This document shows, one piece after another, positions 1 through 7,929 of a stretch of DNA of 64,000 nt; position 1 is the stretch's first letter, and every line of letters starts with the position of its first letter. Both the position numbers and the translations under genes were made by a program. The notes below the pieces were generated by a model that saw nothing but the letters and a program-made list of their open reading frames with translations, did no database searches and was not told the origin of the DNA. Source of the DNA: Mitsuaria sp. GD03876. Its GTDB lineage: Bacteria > Pseudomonadota > Gammaproteobacteria > Burkholderiales > Burkholderiaceae_C. The DNA is taken from NCBI RefSeq assembly GCF_029840635.1, contig NZ_JAOCCU010000027.1:21066-85065 (forward strand), in the 5' to 3' direction.

Positions 1-2
1 CC

Positions 3-452
3 TGCGTGGCGACGATGGTCGACGCGGGCCACGCGACGAACGCGCTGCCGCAGCGCGCCCGCGCGACGGTGAACTGCCGCATCCTGCCGGGGCAGCCGGC
101 CGAGGAAGTCCGCCAGACGCTGGTGAAGGTGCTCGCCGACGACAAGATCGCGGTGCGCGCGACCAACGAGGCGCTCGCGTCGCCGCAGCCTCCGATGTCG
201 CCGGCGGTGATCGGCGCGGTGGAGGCGACGGCGGCGGAGTTCTGGCCCGGCGTGCCGGTGATCCCGACGATGCTGGTGGCAACGACCGATGGCCGCTTCC
301 TCAACAACGCGGGGATCTGGACCTACGGCGTCGGCGCGTTCACCGGCGTCGAGCCCAGCGGCGTGCACGGGCTCGACGAGCACGTGCGCATCAAGTCGCT
401 GGAGGAGTTCCAGGCATTCATGTATCGGTTGGGGAAGCGGTTGGCGCAGTGA
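3..452 (+). CDS. M20-family metallopeptidase, C-terminal part (5' end outside window)
   Basis: This reading frame is open to the left window edge, so the gene starts upstream. The visible ~149 residues match the end of the M20 (ArgE/DapE/carboxypeptidase) family: the NALPQRARATVNCRILPG stretch is the dimerisation-domain strand, and a late GVHGLDEHVRI segment supplies the usual C-terminal metal-ligand histidine region. M20 enzymes are zinc amidases acting on N-acyl amino acids or peptides. The N-terminal metal site (HxD) lies outside the window, so the substrate cannot be judged. It ends 86 bases before the next plus-strand gene, with no clear terminator. Confidence 0.85.
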   Translation, partial: CVATMVDAGHATNALPQRARATVNCRILPGQPAEEVRQTLVKVLADDKIAVRATNEALASPQPPMSPAVIGAVEATAAEFWPGVPVIPTMLVATTDGRFLNNAGIWTYGVGAFTGVEPSGVHGLDEHVRIKSLEEFQAFMYRLGKRLAQ

Positions 453-538
453 CCGCTCGACTTTCACCTTGGGGATAGCCGTCCCCCAGGCGCGCGCCTA
501 AGGTCGTCTCGCCCGCATGAGCGGCACGGGAGGCGCGC

Positions 539-1657
539 ATGACGACGAGGATCTTTTCCCATCAGGACCTGATGAACGACCGCATCGACTTCAACCAGTC
601 CGTGCCCGTCATCGCCCACGGCGACTCGTGGGGCTCCTTCGGCTCGTTGCCGCCCTGGATCACCGGCAGCCTGTTCAACGCGATGGACTTCGGCAAGGAC
701 GTGGCCGTCGTCAACTACGCGATCCCCGGCCAATTGCTGCGCGACCTGCCCGATCCGAAGAAGTTCTCCAAGTTCCACATGGCCATGACGCTGCGCGGCA
801 TGCCCAACTGGCGCGCGCTGCTAATCTCCGGCGGCGGCAACGACCTCATCGAGTGGATCCGTCGCGGCGAGGGCCACGACATCGCGCAGCGCATCCTGCG
901 CTTCCCCGCCGAGTGGCTCCCCGCGGACCAGGGCCCCACGCGCTTCCTCTCGCAGGCCGGCTGGGCCAGCCTGTGCGACGAGCTGCTCGAGGCCTACGTG
1001 CAGCTCGACGCGCTGCGCGACCGCAACTTCGCCGGCATGGACATCGTCACCCACGTCTACGACTACATGACGCCGCGCTTCGCGCCCGCGCTGAACGGCG
1101 TGTCGGGCCCATGGATGGCGCCGGGCTTCCTCGCCGCCGGCATCCCGCCCACCGCCTGGCAGGCCGTCGCGCGCGTGCTGGTCGACTGGTTCTTCGATTT
1201 CCTCGAGCACCGCGTGAAGACGCGCATCGGCGGCTTCCTCGTGCTGGACACGCGCGGCGGCAGCACGCCCGCGCAGCCGGGTACCAGCGGCACCAGCAAC
1301 GACTGGGCCAATGAGATTCACCTCACCGCAGCCGGCTACAAGAAGCTCGCGAAGGCGAAGTGCAACGCGACGCTGAGGTACCGCGCGCAGTCGTGGACCA
1401 CCGGGGCGATCGTGGACACCGCCGCGATCCGCGCGTTGGCCGTGCCGATGGCCGCGGCGGCGCCGAAGGCGATGGCCGCGAACGGCGCGCTCAAGAAGAA
1501 GGCCAAGACGGCCTCGAACGGCGCGACGGCGGAGAAGGCGGAGAAGCCGATGAAGCGCGCGAAGGCGGCCAAAGCGACCAAAGCGGCGAAGGCCGTGAAG
1601 GCGGCGAAGGCCATGCGGCCCAAGGCCGGCGGGAAGACGCCAACGCTGACCGCGTGA
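539..1657 (+). CDS. SGNH/GDSL-like hydrolase with Lys/Ala-rich histone-H1-like tail
   Basis: 372 residues. A GGGAGG ribosome site at 528-533 supports the ATG at 539. SGNH-fold signatures are visible in order: a GDS nucleophile block (His27-Gly-Asp-Ser30), GGGND (Asn101-Asp102) as block III, and Asn-Glu-Ile-His261 after Asp255 as block V. From about residue 305 the protein turns into a low-complexity tail of KAAKA/KAVKAAKA units rich in Lys, Ala and Pro, like the C-termini of AlgP/PhaF or histone H1. No signal peptide is visible, so it is probably cytoplasmic. SGNH enzymes are esterases or lipases. The tail suggests binding to DNA or to polyhydroxyalkanoate granules; this is inference, and the substrate is unknown. 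It converges on the YceH gene 15 bases downstream. Confidence 0.7.
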   Translation: MTTRIFSHQDLMNDRIDFNQSVPVIAHGDSWGSFGSLPPWITGSLFNAMDFGKDVAVVNYAIPGQLLRDLPDPKKFSKFHMAMTLRGMPNWRALLISGGGNDLIEWIRRGEGHDIAQRILRFPAEWLPADQGPTRFLSQAGWASLCDELLEAYVQLDALRDRNFAGMDIVTHVYDYMTPRFAPALNGVSGPWMAPGFLAAGIPPTAWQAVARVLVDWFFDFLEHRVKTRIGGFLVLDTRGGSTPAQPGTSGTSNDWANEIHLTAAGYKKLAKAKCNATLRYRAQSWTTGAIVDTAAIRALAVPMAAAAPKAMAANGALKKKAKTASNGATAEKAEKPMKRAKAAKATKAAKAVKAAKAMRPKAGGKTPTLTA

Positions 1658-1672
1658 GGCGCCGTGGCGGCG

Positions 1673-2320
1673 TCAGTCGCCGATGCCCAGTTCCTGCTGG
1701 ATCCGGGCGACCGCCGCCTTCAGCTGCTCGACCTCGGCGCGCAGCGCGGCGATCTCTTCATCGCGCGCGCTGTTGGAGGTCGACCCCGAGGACACAGCCG
1801 CGGAGGCCGACGCCACCGGCACCGCCGGCTCGCCGCTCAACAAGTGCGCCCATCGCGCCTCGCGCGCGCCCGGCGCCTTCGGCAGCTTCACCGCCAGCGG
1901 CGGCTCGCGCGCCGCGAGTTCGTCGAGGAATCCCTCCACCGACGACACGTCCGCGAAACGATGGATCCGCTCGCAGTTGATCCGCAGCTCGGCCGAGGTC
2001 TGCGGCCCGCGCAGCATCAGCACCGTCAACAGCGCCTCCGCCTGCCCCGGCACGCCCAGCACCCGCTTCATGTTGTGCTCGAAGCGCGCCACGCGGCTGC
2101 CGCTCACGCTGTTGACCAGGCTCATCGCCTTGAGCTCGTCCAGCACCGCTGCCACGTCGGGCTCGCTCGCGTTCATCACCGGATCGCGCGCGGTCTTCTG
2201 GTTCACGCCCAGCGTCAGGCTGTTCAGCGACATCGGATAGCTGTCCGGCACCGTGGACTCCTTCTCCACCAGCACCGCCAGCACGCGCGCTTCCAGCGCG
2301 CTCAGTTCTCTCACAGCCAT
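1673..2320 (-). CDS. YceH family protein (DUF480)
   Basis: 215 residues from the ATG at 2320. An in-frame upstream ATG at 2395 would run into the end of the preceding SDR gene and add an atypical Ser/Glu-rich leader. The sequence has the DUF480 hallmarks: LSALEARVLAVLVEKE, then PDSYPMSLNSL and a tandem winged-helix core. A C-terminal segment (about residues 195-210) looks like a short coiled coil starting EEIAALRAEVEQL. YceH proteins are widespread but of unproven function; the fold is DNA-binding-like. It lies 58 bases downstream of the SDR gene and is probably co-transcribed with it. Confidence 0.85.
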   Translation of the reverse strand: MAVRELSALEARVLAVLVEKESTVPDSYPMSLNSLTLGVNQKTARDPVMNASEPDVAAVLDELKAMSLVNSVSGSRVARFEHNMKRVLGVPGQAEALLTVLMLRGPQTSAELRINCERIHRFADVSSVEGFLDELAAREPPLAVKLPKAPGAREARWAHLLSGEPAVPVASASAAVSSGSTSNSARDEEIAALRAEVEQLKAAVARIQQELGIGD

Positions 2321-2378
2321 CGGCCCGCTTCTTTCCTTGGTTCTCTCTTCGTTGGTCTCTTGGCTCGCCGCGTCGCTC

Positions 2379-3161
2379 TCAGACGCCGAATCCATCGTCC
2401 GCCTGGATCACCGCGCCATTGATGAAGCGGCTCTCCTTCGCGCACAGCATCAGCAGCGTCGTGTCCAGGTCCTGCGGCGTGCCCACGCGCTTGCGCGGCA
2501 GCAGGTCCACCAGCTTGCGGCCCTGGTCCGTGGTCCAGTGGTGATGGTTGATCTCCGTGTCGATGTAGCCCGGGCAGATCGCGTTGACATTGATGTCGTA
2601 CTTGCCCCACTCCAGCGCCATCGCCTTGGTCATGTGCACCACCGCCGCCTTGCTCATCGCGTACACGCCGATCTGCGACAGCACCCGCAACCCCGCCATC
2701 GACGCGATGTTGACGATGCGCCCGCCGGTGTACGTCCCCGGCGCCGCGCCCCGCGCCCGCGCCAGCATCCGCTTGCCGACCTCCTGCGCGACGAAGAACG
2801 CGCCGCGCACGTTCGTGTCCATCACGAAGTCGTAGTCCTCCGGCGTCACGTCCACCAGCCGCTGCGTCGTGCTCACGCCCGAGTTGTTGATCAGGATGTC
2901 CAGCGTCCCGACCTCCGTCTCCGCGCGCGCCACCGCGGCCTTGATGCTGTCCAGCTCGGTGACGTCCATCTGCACCACGTGCGCGTCGCCGCCGCCGGCC
3001 TCGATCTCCGCGCGCAACGCCTTCAGGCGCTCCACCCGGCGGGCCGCCAGCACCACACAGGCGCCAGACTTGGCCAAGGTTCTCGCGAATTGCGCGCCCA
3101 GTCCGCTGGACGCGCCCGTGACGAGGGCCACGCGGCCCTCCAGATCGATGCTGTAGCTCAT
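2379..3161 (-). CDS. SDR-family NAD(P)-dependent oxidoreductase
   Basis: 260 residues, a classical short-chain dehydrogenase. The Rossmann dinucleotide motif TGASSGLG is at residues 15-22, NNSG at about 92-95, and the catalytic set is Ser154, Tyr167 and Lys171 (YAMSK). An Arg pair after strand 2 (AARR, about 39-42) suggests NADP(H) preference. Length and overall pattern resemble acetoacetyl-CoA or 3-oxoacyl reductases, but the C-terminal substrate loop (INHHHWTTDQGRK) is not diagnostic. It sits between an OsmC-like gene (64 bases upstream) and yceH, all on the minus strand. Confidence 0.85.
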   Translation of the reverse strand: MSYSIDLEGRVALVTGASSGLGAQFARTLAKSGACVVLAARRVERLKALRAEIEAGGGDAHVVQMDVTELDSIKAAVARAETEVGTLDILINNSGVSTTQRLVDVTPEDYDFVMDTNVRGAFFVAQEVGKRMLARARGAAPGTYTGGRIVNIASMAGLRVLSQIGVYAMSKAAVVHMTKAMALEWGKYDINVNAICPGYIDTEINHHHWTTDQGRKLVDLLPRKRVGTPQDLDTTLLMLCAKESRFINGAVIQADDGFGV

Positions 3162-3225
3162 GGCAAGGTCTCTCGCAAAACTTCTCGTGTGACCAACAAG
3201 GTGCCGAGGACGATAGCACGCGGCC

Positions 3226-3627
3226 TCAGCCCGCCATCACCGTCTCGATCTCGGTCGTCACCTGCGTCATCAGCTTGTGCAGCGGGCACTTCTCGGCCAC
3301 CGCGAGCAGCTGTTGGCGCTGCTCGTCGCTCAGGTTGCCGACGAAGGTCAGCGAGGCCTTGAGCTTGTACACGCCCTGGCGCTCCTGCGAGCCGTCGCGC
3401 TCCACCTCCACCAGCACGTCCTCCACCGGGATGCCCTTGCGCTGCGCGTACCAGAGCACCGTCAGCGCCTTGCACGCGCCAAGCGCCGTGTCGTAGAACT
3501 CGTGCGGATCGGGACCGGCGTCCTCGCCGCCGCCGGCCACCGGCTGGTCCGCCGTCAAGCGGTGGTCGCGGATGCTCACCGTCTGCCGCATCGGGCCGGT
3601 CTTGTCGCGCTGGATATGGATCGTCAT
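3226..3627 (-). CDS. OsmC family peroxiredoxin-like protein
   Basis: 133 residues from the ATG at 3627 (MTIHIQRDK); an upstream in-frame start at 3699 would add an uncharacteristic leader. The two redox cysteines of the OsmC/Ohr family are present: Cys52 in LGACKALTV and Cys114 in AEKCPLHK. The spacing and the ...CPLHK ending favour the OsmC/YhfA side over true Ohr. Such proteins reduce organic hydroperoxides using thiols in the cytoplasm. It is probably the first gene of a minus-strand group with the SDR and yceH. Confidence 0.85.
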   Translation of the reverse strand: MTIHIQRDKTGPMRQTVSIRDHRLTADQPVAGGGEDAGPDPHEFYDTALGACKALTVLWYAQRKGIPVEDVLVEVERDGSQERQGVYKLKASLTFVGNLSDEQRQQLLAVAEKCPLHKLMTQVTTEIETVMAG

Positions 3628-3799
3628 GCAGGTGCTCCCCGTCGAAAGGCTGAATCGCGGGCCATCGTACGACCCCTGTCCCGAGCCCGGGAGCCCCATT
3701 CGGGTCCCCGCTCCGCGGGCGTGCGATCCGCTGTCAATGCCACGGCGGTTTTTTCTATTTTGTAAAAAGCACGACCGTTCTTTTTTGCGTCCGCGCGGC

Positions 3800-3805
3800 T
3801 AGAAT
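3800..3805 (+). promoter_or_regulatory. Possible -10 element upstream of ETF-QO gene
   Basis: TAGAAT lies 94 bases before the ETF-QO start, at the end of an unusually T-rich stretch (about 3745-3787) in otherwise GC-rich DNA. A matching -35 is not convincing. The same CTAGAATGC context recurs at 12503 in front of the TPR/cyclophilin cluster, which supports it being a local promoter form. Confidence 0.35.
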
Positions 3806-3898
3806 GCGCCGCACCCCGCCCCAGCCAGACAGCGAGCCGGCCCGCGCCGGTCCACCGCGTCGCGGCCAGGCCCCAGACTAGAACGAGCAAGGAAGACC

Positions 3899-5584
3899 AT
3901 GACCTCCGAAGAACTTGTTGCCCAGTACGGTCCGCGCGACAGCATGGAGTACGACGTCGTGATCGTCGGCGGCGGCCCTGGCGGCCTGGCCACCGCGATC
4001 CGGCTCAAGCAGATCGCCGCGGAGAAGGGGCAGGAGATCTCGGTCGTGGTCCTGGAGAAGGGCTCGGAGGCCGGCGCCCACATCCTGTCCGGCGCGGTCA
4101 TGGACCCGCGCGCGATCACCGAGCTGTTCCCCAACTGGAAGGAACTCGGCGCCCCGCTGAACCAGGCCGTCACCGGCGACCAGGTGCTGTTCCTGAGCGA
4201 GTCCTCCCACACCGACACGCCGCAGTTCCTGATCCCCGGCTGCTTCCACAACGAAGGCAACTACGTCATCTCGCTGGGCAACGTCACGAAGTGGCTGGCG
4301 CAGCAGGCCGAGGCGCTGGGCGTGGAGATCTTCGCCGGCTTCGCCGCCGCCGAGGTCGTCTACGACGAGCAGGGCCGCGTCAAGGGCGTGGCCACCGGCA
4401 ACGTGGGCCTGGGCAAGGACGGCGAGCCGCACGAGGGCTTCCAGCTCGGCATGGAGCTGCACGGCAAGTACACGATCTTCGCCGAGGGCGCCCGCGGCCA
4501 CCTGGGCAAGCAGCTGATCGCCAAGTTCCAGCTCGACGCCGGCAAGGACCCGCAGACCTACGCCATCGGCATCAAGGAACTCTGGGAAGTGCCGGCCGAG
4601 CAGGCCAAGCCCGGCCTGGTGGTCCACACCGCCGGCTGGCCCATGGACAGCCAGACCTACGGCGGCGGTTTCCTGTACCACCTCGAGGGCAACAAGGTGA
4701 CGCTGGGCTTCGTGGTCGGCCTGGACTACCAGAACCCGTGGCTGTCGCCCTTCGAGGAAATGCAGCGCTGGAAGACGCACCCGGCGATCCGCAAGCACAT
4801 CGAGGGCGGCAAGCGCCTGGGCTACGGCGCCCGCGCGATCACCGCCGGCGGCCTGCTGAGCCTGCCCAAGCAGGTCTTCCCCGGCGGCGCGCTGGTCGGC
4901 GACGACGCCGGCTACCTGAACGCCGCCCGCATCAAGGGCAGCCACGCCGCGATCAAGTCCGGGATGATGTGCGCCGACGCCATCGCCGAGGCGCTCGCCG
5001 CGGGCCGCCAGCTCGACGAGCTCAGCGCCTATCCCGCCGCCTTCGAGCAGAGCTGGCTGCGCGAGGAACTCGACCAATCGCGCAACTTCAAGACCTGGTT
5101 CAAGAAGGGCACGACCGTCGGCACGCTGATGACCGGCATCGAGCAGTGGCTGCTGCCCAAGCTGGGCATGAAAAGCCCGCCGTGGACGATCCACCGCGAC
5201 AAGCCCGATCACGCCTACCTGCGCCCCGCGTCGGAGATGCCCAAGATCGACTATCCGAAGCCCGACGGCAAGCTGACCTTCGACCGGCTGTCGTCGGTCT
5301 TCGTGTCCAACACGAACCACGAGGAAAACCAGCCGGCGCACCTGACGCTCAAGGACGCCAGCGTCCCGGTCGCGGTGAACCTGGCGAAGTATGCGGGCCC
5401 CGAGAGCCGCTATTGCCCGGCCGGCGTCTACGAGTTCGTGAAGGGCGACGACAACGCCGAGCGGCTGCAGATCAACGCGCAGAACTGCGTGCACTGCAAG
5501 ACCTGCGACATCAAGGACCCGACGCAGAACATCGTCTGGGTGACGCCGGAAGGCGGCGGCGGTCCGAACTACGTGAGCATGTGA
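3899..5584 (+). CDS. Electron transfer flavoprotein-ubiquinone oxidoreductase
   Basis: 561 residues, full length for the family. The enzyme takes electrons from reduced ETF, which collects them from acyl-CoA and amino-acid dehydrogenases, and passes them to ubiquinone at the inner membrane. The N-terminal FAD site reads VGGGPGGLATAIRL (about residues 22-35). The C-terminal [4Fe-4S] ligands are Cys506, Cys530, Cys533 and Cys536 (CPAGVYEF and CVHCKTC). A central GGGFLYHLEGN segment belongs to the ubiquinone/membrane-binding domain. The gene stands alone, with a T-rich promoter region upstream and a strong terminator downstream. Confidence 0.96.
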   Translation: MTSEELVAQYGPRDSMEYDVVIVGGGPGGLATAIRLKQIAAEKGQEISVVVLEKGSEAGAHILSGAVMDPRAITELFPNWKELGAPLNQAVTGDQVLFLSESSHTDTPQFLIPGCFHNEGNYVISLGNVTKWLAQQAEALGVEIFAGFAAAEVVYDEQGRVKGVATGNVGLGKDGEPHEGFQLGMELHGKYTIFAEGARGHLGKQLIAKFQLDAGKDPQTYAIGIKELWEVPAEQAKPGLVVHTAGWPMDSQTYGGGFLYHLEGNKVTLGFVVGLDYQNPWLSPFEEMQRWKTHPAIRKHIEGGKRLGYGARAITAGGLLSLPKQVFPGGALVGDDAGYLNAARIKGSHAAIKSGMMCADAIAEALAAGRQLDELSAYPAAFEQSWLREELDQSRNFKTWFKKGTTVGTLMTGIEQWLLPKLGMKSPPWTIHRDKPDHAYLRPASEMPKIDYPKPDGKLTFDRLSSVFVSNTNHEENQPAHLTLKDASVPVAVNLAKYAGPESRYCPAGVYEFVKGDDNAERLQINAQNCVHCKTCDIKDPTQNIVWVTPEGGGGPNYVSM

Positions 5585-5620
5585 GCGGCAGCGATCCGCG
5601 CGATCGCCCTCCCCTCAACG

Positions 5621-5647
5621 ACAAAGCCCGCTTCGCGCGGGCTTTGT
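5621..5647 (+). terminator. Terminator after ETF-QO
   Basis: Inverted repeat ACAAAGCCCGC / GCGGGCTTTGT around a short loop, 37 bases past the ETF-QO stop codon. The symmetrical A- and T-rich flanks let it work in both directions, so it can also end the convergent PaiB-like transcript. Confidence 0.8.
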
Positions 5648-5676
5648 GCTTTCCGGACGGCGCGATCAGCGCGGCG

Positions 5677-6318
5677 TCATGAGCGCGGCGCGAGCTCCCG
5701 CACCCAGCGCGCCAGCATCTGCTCCTCGAGCGAGCCATGGTGCTCCTGGTGCGCCAGGATGCGCTCGCGTTCGGCGGGGCTGCGGTTCTGGCTGATCTTG
5801 GCCTTCATCGTCCAGCGCTCGACCGGGATGCGGAAGCCGACGATCGCGCCCAGCATCTTGTGCTGGAAGTCCTCGGGCAGGCCGCGCCACTGGGCGGCGT
5901 AATCGGGTTCCTGCGTCGCGATCAGGCGCTTGAGCAGCGCGTCCTTGCCGGCCTCGTCGTCGACGACCTGCACGCGGCCATGCACCTGCAGCGTCAGGTA
6001 GTTCCAGGTGGGCACCGACAGCGGCGTGTCGTAGTGGCTGGGCGAGATGTAGGCGCCAGGCCCGTTGAACTGGACCAGCACCTCGCCGAGCTCGGGCGAC
6101 TTCAGCGCCGCCACATGCGGATTGGCGCGCGCCAGGTGGCCCTCGAGCCACCAGCCCTCGCCGTCCGCGGCGGTCGGCGCGCCCCAGATCATCGGCACCG
6201 GCGTCGCCGACAGCCCGTGCGCCGGATCGACCAGCATCAGCGTGGCCAGGGGGTGTTCCTGGATCATCAGCCGCGCGTGGGAGAGATCCGGCAGGTCGAA
6301 ATGCTTGGGCGTGTACAT
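5677..6318 (-). CDS. PaiB-like FMN-binding protein
   Basis: 213 residues from the ATG at 6318 (MYTPKHF, the typical family beginning); the longer frame from 6372 adds a non-conserved basic leader. The sequence follows the PaiB / FMN-binding split-barrel pattern, with YTPKHF, HPLATLM, an FNGPGAYISPSHY block (about residues 84-96), and a terminal KISQNRSP motif. Bacillus PaiB is described as a negative regulator of sporulation and protease genes. In proteobacteria the role is undefined and may be flavin- or heme-related. It is the last minus-strand gene before the ETF-QO terminator. Confidence 0.88.
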   Translation of the reverse strand: MYTPKHFDLPDLSHARLMIQEHPLATLMLVDPAHGLSATPVPMIWGAPTAADGEGWWLEGHLARANPHVAALKSPELGEVLVQFNGPGAYISPSHYDTPLSVPTWNYLTLQVHGRVQVVDDEAGKDALLKRLIATQEPDYAAQWRGLPEDFQHKMLGAIVGFRIPVERWTMKAKISQNRSPAERERILAHQEHHGSLEEQMLARWVRELAPRS

Positions 6319-6389
6319 GCCGTCGAATGTAGGCCACATCGGCCTCGCGCGGCGATCGGCATGCCGACCCATTCCGGTGGCCGCAATGC

Positions 6390-6421
6390 AAAAACCCCCG
6401 CAGCTTGCGCTACGGGGGTTT
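6390..6421 (-). terminator. Terminator of the tRNA-Ser transcript
   Basis: On the minus strand a GC-rich stem (AAACCCCCG paired with CGGGGGTTT) is followed by a run of T, 11 bases after the tRNA 3' end. It separates the tRNA from the PaiB-like gene. Confidence 0.8.
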
Positions 6422-6431
6422 CACATCTGGT

Positions 6432-6524
6432 TGGCGGAGACGGAGGGATTCGAACCCTCGATGCAGGTTTTGCCCACATACTCCCTTAGCAGGGGAGCAC
6501 CTTCGGCCACTCGGTCACGTCTCC
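6432..6524 (-). tRNA. tRNA-Ser (anticodon GCU)
   Basis: Read on the minus strand, the gene begins GGAGACG and ends CGTCTCC-G-CCA, so the CCA end is encoded. The anticodon stem CTCCC/GGGAG encloses the loop CTGCTAA; the anticodon GCT is at 6488-6490 and reads AGC/AGU serine codons. A long variable arm (class II) and the T-loop GGTTCGAATCC are present. About 93 nt including CCA. It has its own downstream terminator. Confidence 0.97.
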
Positions 6525-6618
6525 AACCGGAGAAGCAGCGACTATAGCATGGCTTTGAGACGCCTCAACCGAAACGCCGGTTGAAACCGTCTCGAAGCCC
6601 GCGGCTTCCGCCCTCTGG

Positions 6619-7890
6619 TCAGGCCTCGATTTCCTGGTCCAGGTCGAACGCGCGATGCAGCGCGCGCACCGCCAGCTCCATGTACTTCTCGTCGATGACG
6701 ACGGAGGTCTTGATCTCGCTGGTGGTGATCATCTGGATGTTGATGCCCTCTTCCGACAGCGAGCGGAACATCTTCGACGCCACGCCGACATGCGAGCGCA
6801 TGCCGATGCCCACGATCGACACCTTGCAGATGCGCTGGTCGCCGGTCACCTTGGCGGCCTGCACCGCCGGCCCGACGACCGTCTCCAGCAGCTCCATCGC
6901 GCGCTGGTAGTCGTTGCGGTGCACGGTGAACGAGAAGTCGGTCTTCCCGTCCTGCGACACGTTCTGGATGATGACGTCGACGTCGATGTTGGCGTCGGCC
7001 ACCGGGCCCAGGATCTGGAACGCGATGCCGGGCTTGTCCGGCACGCCCAGCAGCGTCACCTTGGCCTCGTCGCGGTTGAATGCAATGCCGGAGACGACGG
7101 CTTGTTCCATTTGTTCGTCCTCTTCAAAAGTGATCAGGGTGCCGGACTTGGCTTCCTCGTTGATGTCGATGTCCCAGGGCGTGAAGCTGCTGAGCACGCG
7201 CATCGGCACGCGGTACTTGCCGGCGAATTCCACCGAGCGGATCTGCAGCACCTTCGAGCCCAGCGACGCCATCTCCAGCATCTCCTCGAAGCTGATGGTG
7301 CTCATGCGGCGCGCCTCGGGCACGACGCGCGGATCGGTCGTGTACACGCCGTCGACGTCGGTGTAGATCAGGCATTCGTCGGCCTTGATCGCCGCGGCGA
7401 TCGCCACCGCCGACGTGTCCGAGCCGCCGCGGCCCAGCGTCGTGATGTTGCGGTCCTCGTCCACGCCCTGGAAGCCGGTGATGACGACCACCCGGCCCGC
7501 GTCGAGGTCGGCCTTGACCTTGGCGTCGTCGATGCTCTCGATGCGCGCCTTCGTGTACGAGCTGTCCGTGGACACGCCCACCTGCCAGCCCGTGTAGCTG
7601 ACCGCGTCCAGGCCCTCGGCCTGCAGCGCGATGGCCAGCAGGCCCACCGACACCTGCTCGCCGGTGGAGGCGATCATGTCGAGCTCGCGCATCAGCGACG
7701 GCGACGAACTGCCGGGCGACAGCTCCTTGGCCAGGCCGAGCAGCCGGTTGGTCTCGCCGCTCATCGCCGACGGGACGACCACCATCTGGTGACCCGCGCG
7801 CGCCCACTTGGCGACGCGCTTGGCCACATTGCGGATACGGTCGGTGGACCCCATCGAGGTGCCGCCGTACTTGTGAACGATCAATGCCAT
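6619..7890 (-). CDS. lysC: Aspartate kinase
   Basis: 423 residues. The enzyme phosphorylates L-aspartate, the first committed step towards lysine, threonine, methionine and diaminopimelate. The N-terminal kinase motif VHKYGGTSMG is at about residues 5-14, and GRGGSDTSAVAIA is in the catalytic core. The C-terminal third has two ACT repeats (KVTLLGVPDKPGIA and KVSIVGIGMRSHVGVA), the allosteric lysine/threonine-sensing unit. Length matches the monofunctional feedback-regulated class. It lies 39 bases downstream of tilS on the same strand. Confidence 0.97.
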   Translation of the reverse strand: MALIVHKYGGTSMGSTDRIRNVAKRVAKWARAGHQMVVVPSAMSGETNRLLGLAKELSPGSSSPSLMRELDMIASTGEQVSVGLLAIALQAEGLDAVSYTGWQVGVSTDSSYTKARIESIDDAKVKADLDAGRVVVITGFQGVDEDRNITTLGRGGSDTSAVAIAAAIKADECLIYTDVDGVYTTDPRVVPEARRMSTISFEEMLEMASLGSKVLQIRSVEFAGKYRVPMRVLSSFTPWDIDINEEAKSGTLITFEEDEQMEQAVVSGIAFNRDEAKVTLLGVPDKPGIAFQILGPVADANIDVDVIIQNVSQDGKTDFSFTVHRNDYQRAMELLETVVGPAVQAAKVTGDQRICKVSIVGIGMRSHVGVASKMFRSLSEEGINIQMITTSEIKTSVVIDEKYMELAVRALHRAFDLDQEIEA

Positions 7891-7929
7891 GGGAGTGTCA
7901 GATGACTGCTGCAGGGGGAACGGGCGATT

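Noticed and set aside
2321..2395. Longer N-terminus for the YceH protein
   Set aside because: The extra 25 residues are Ser/Glu/Arg-rich and overlap the previous gene; the internal ATG gives the normal family start.
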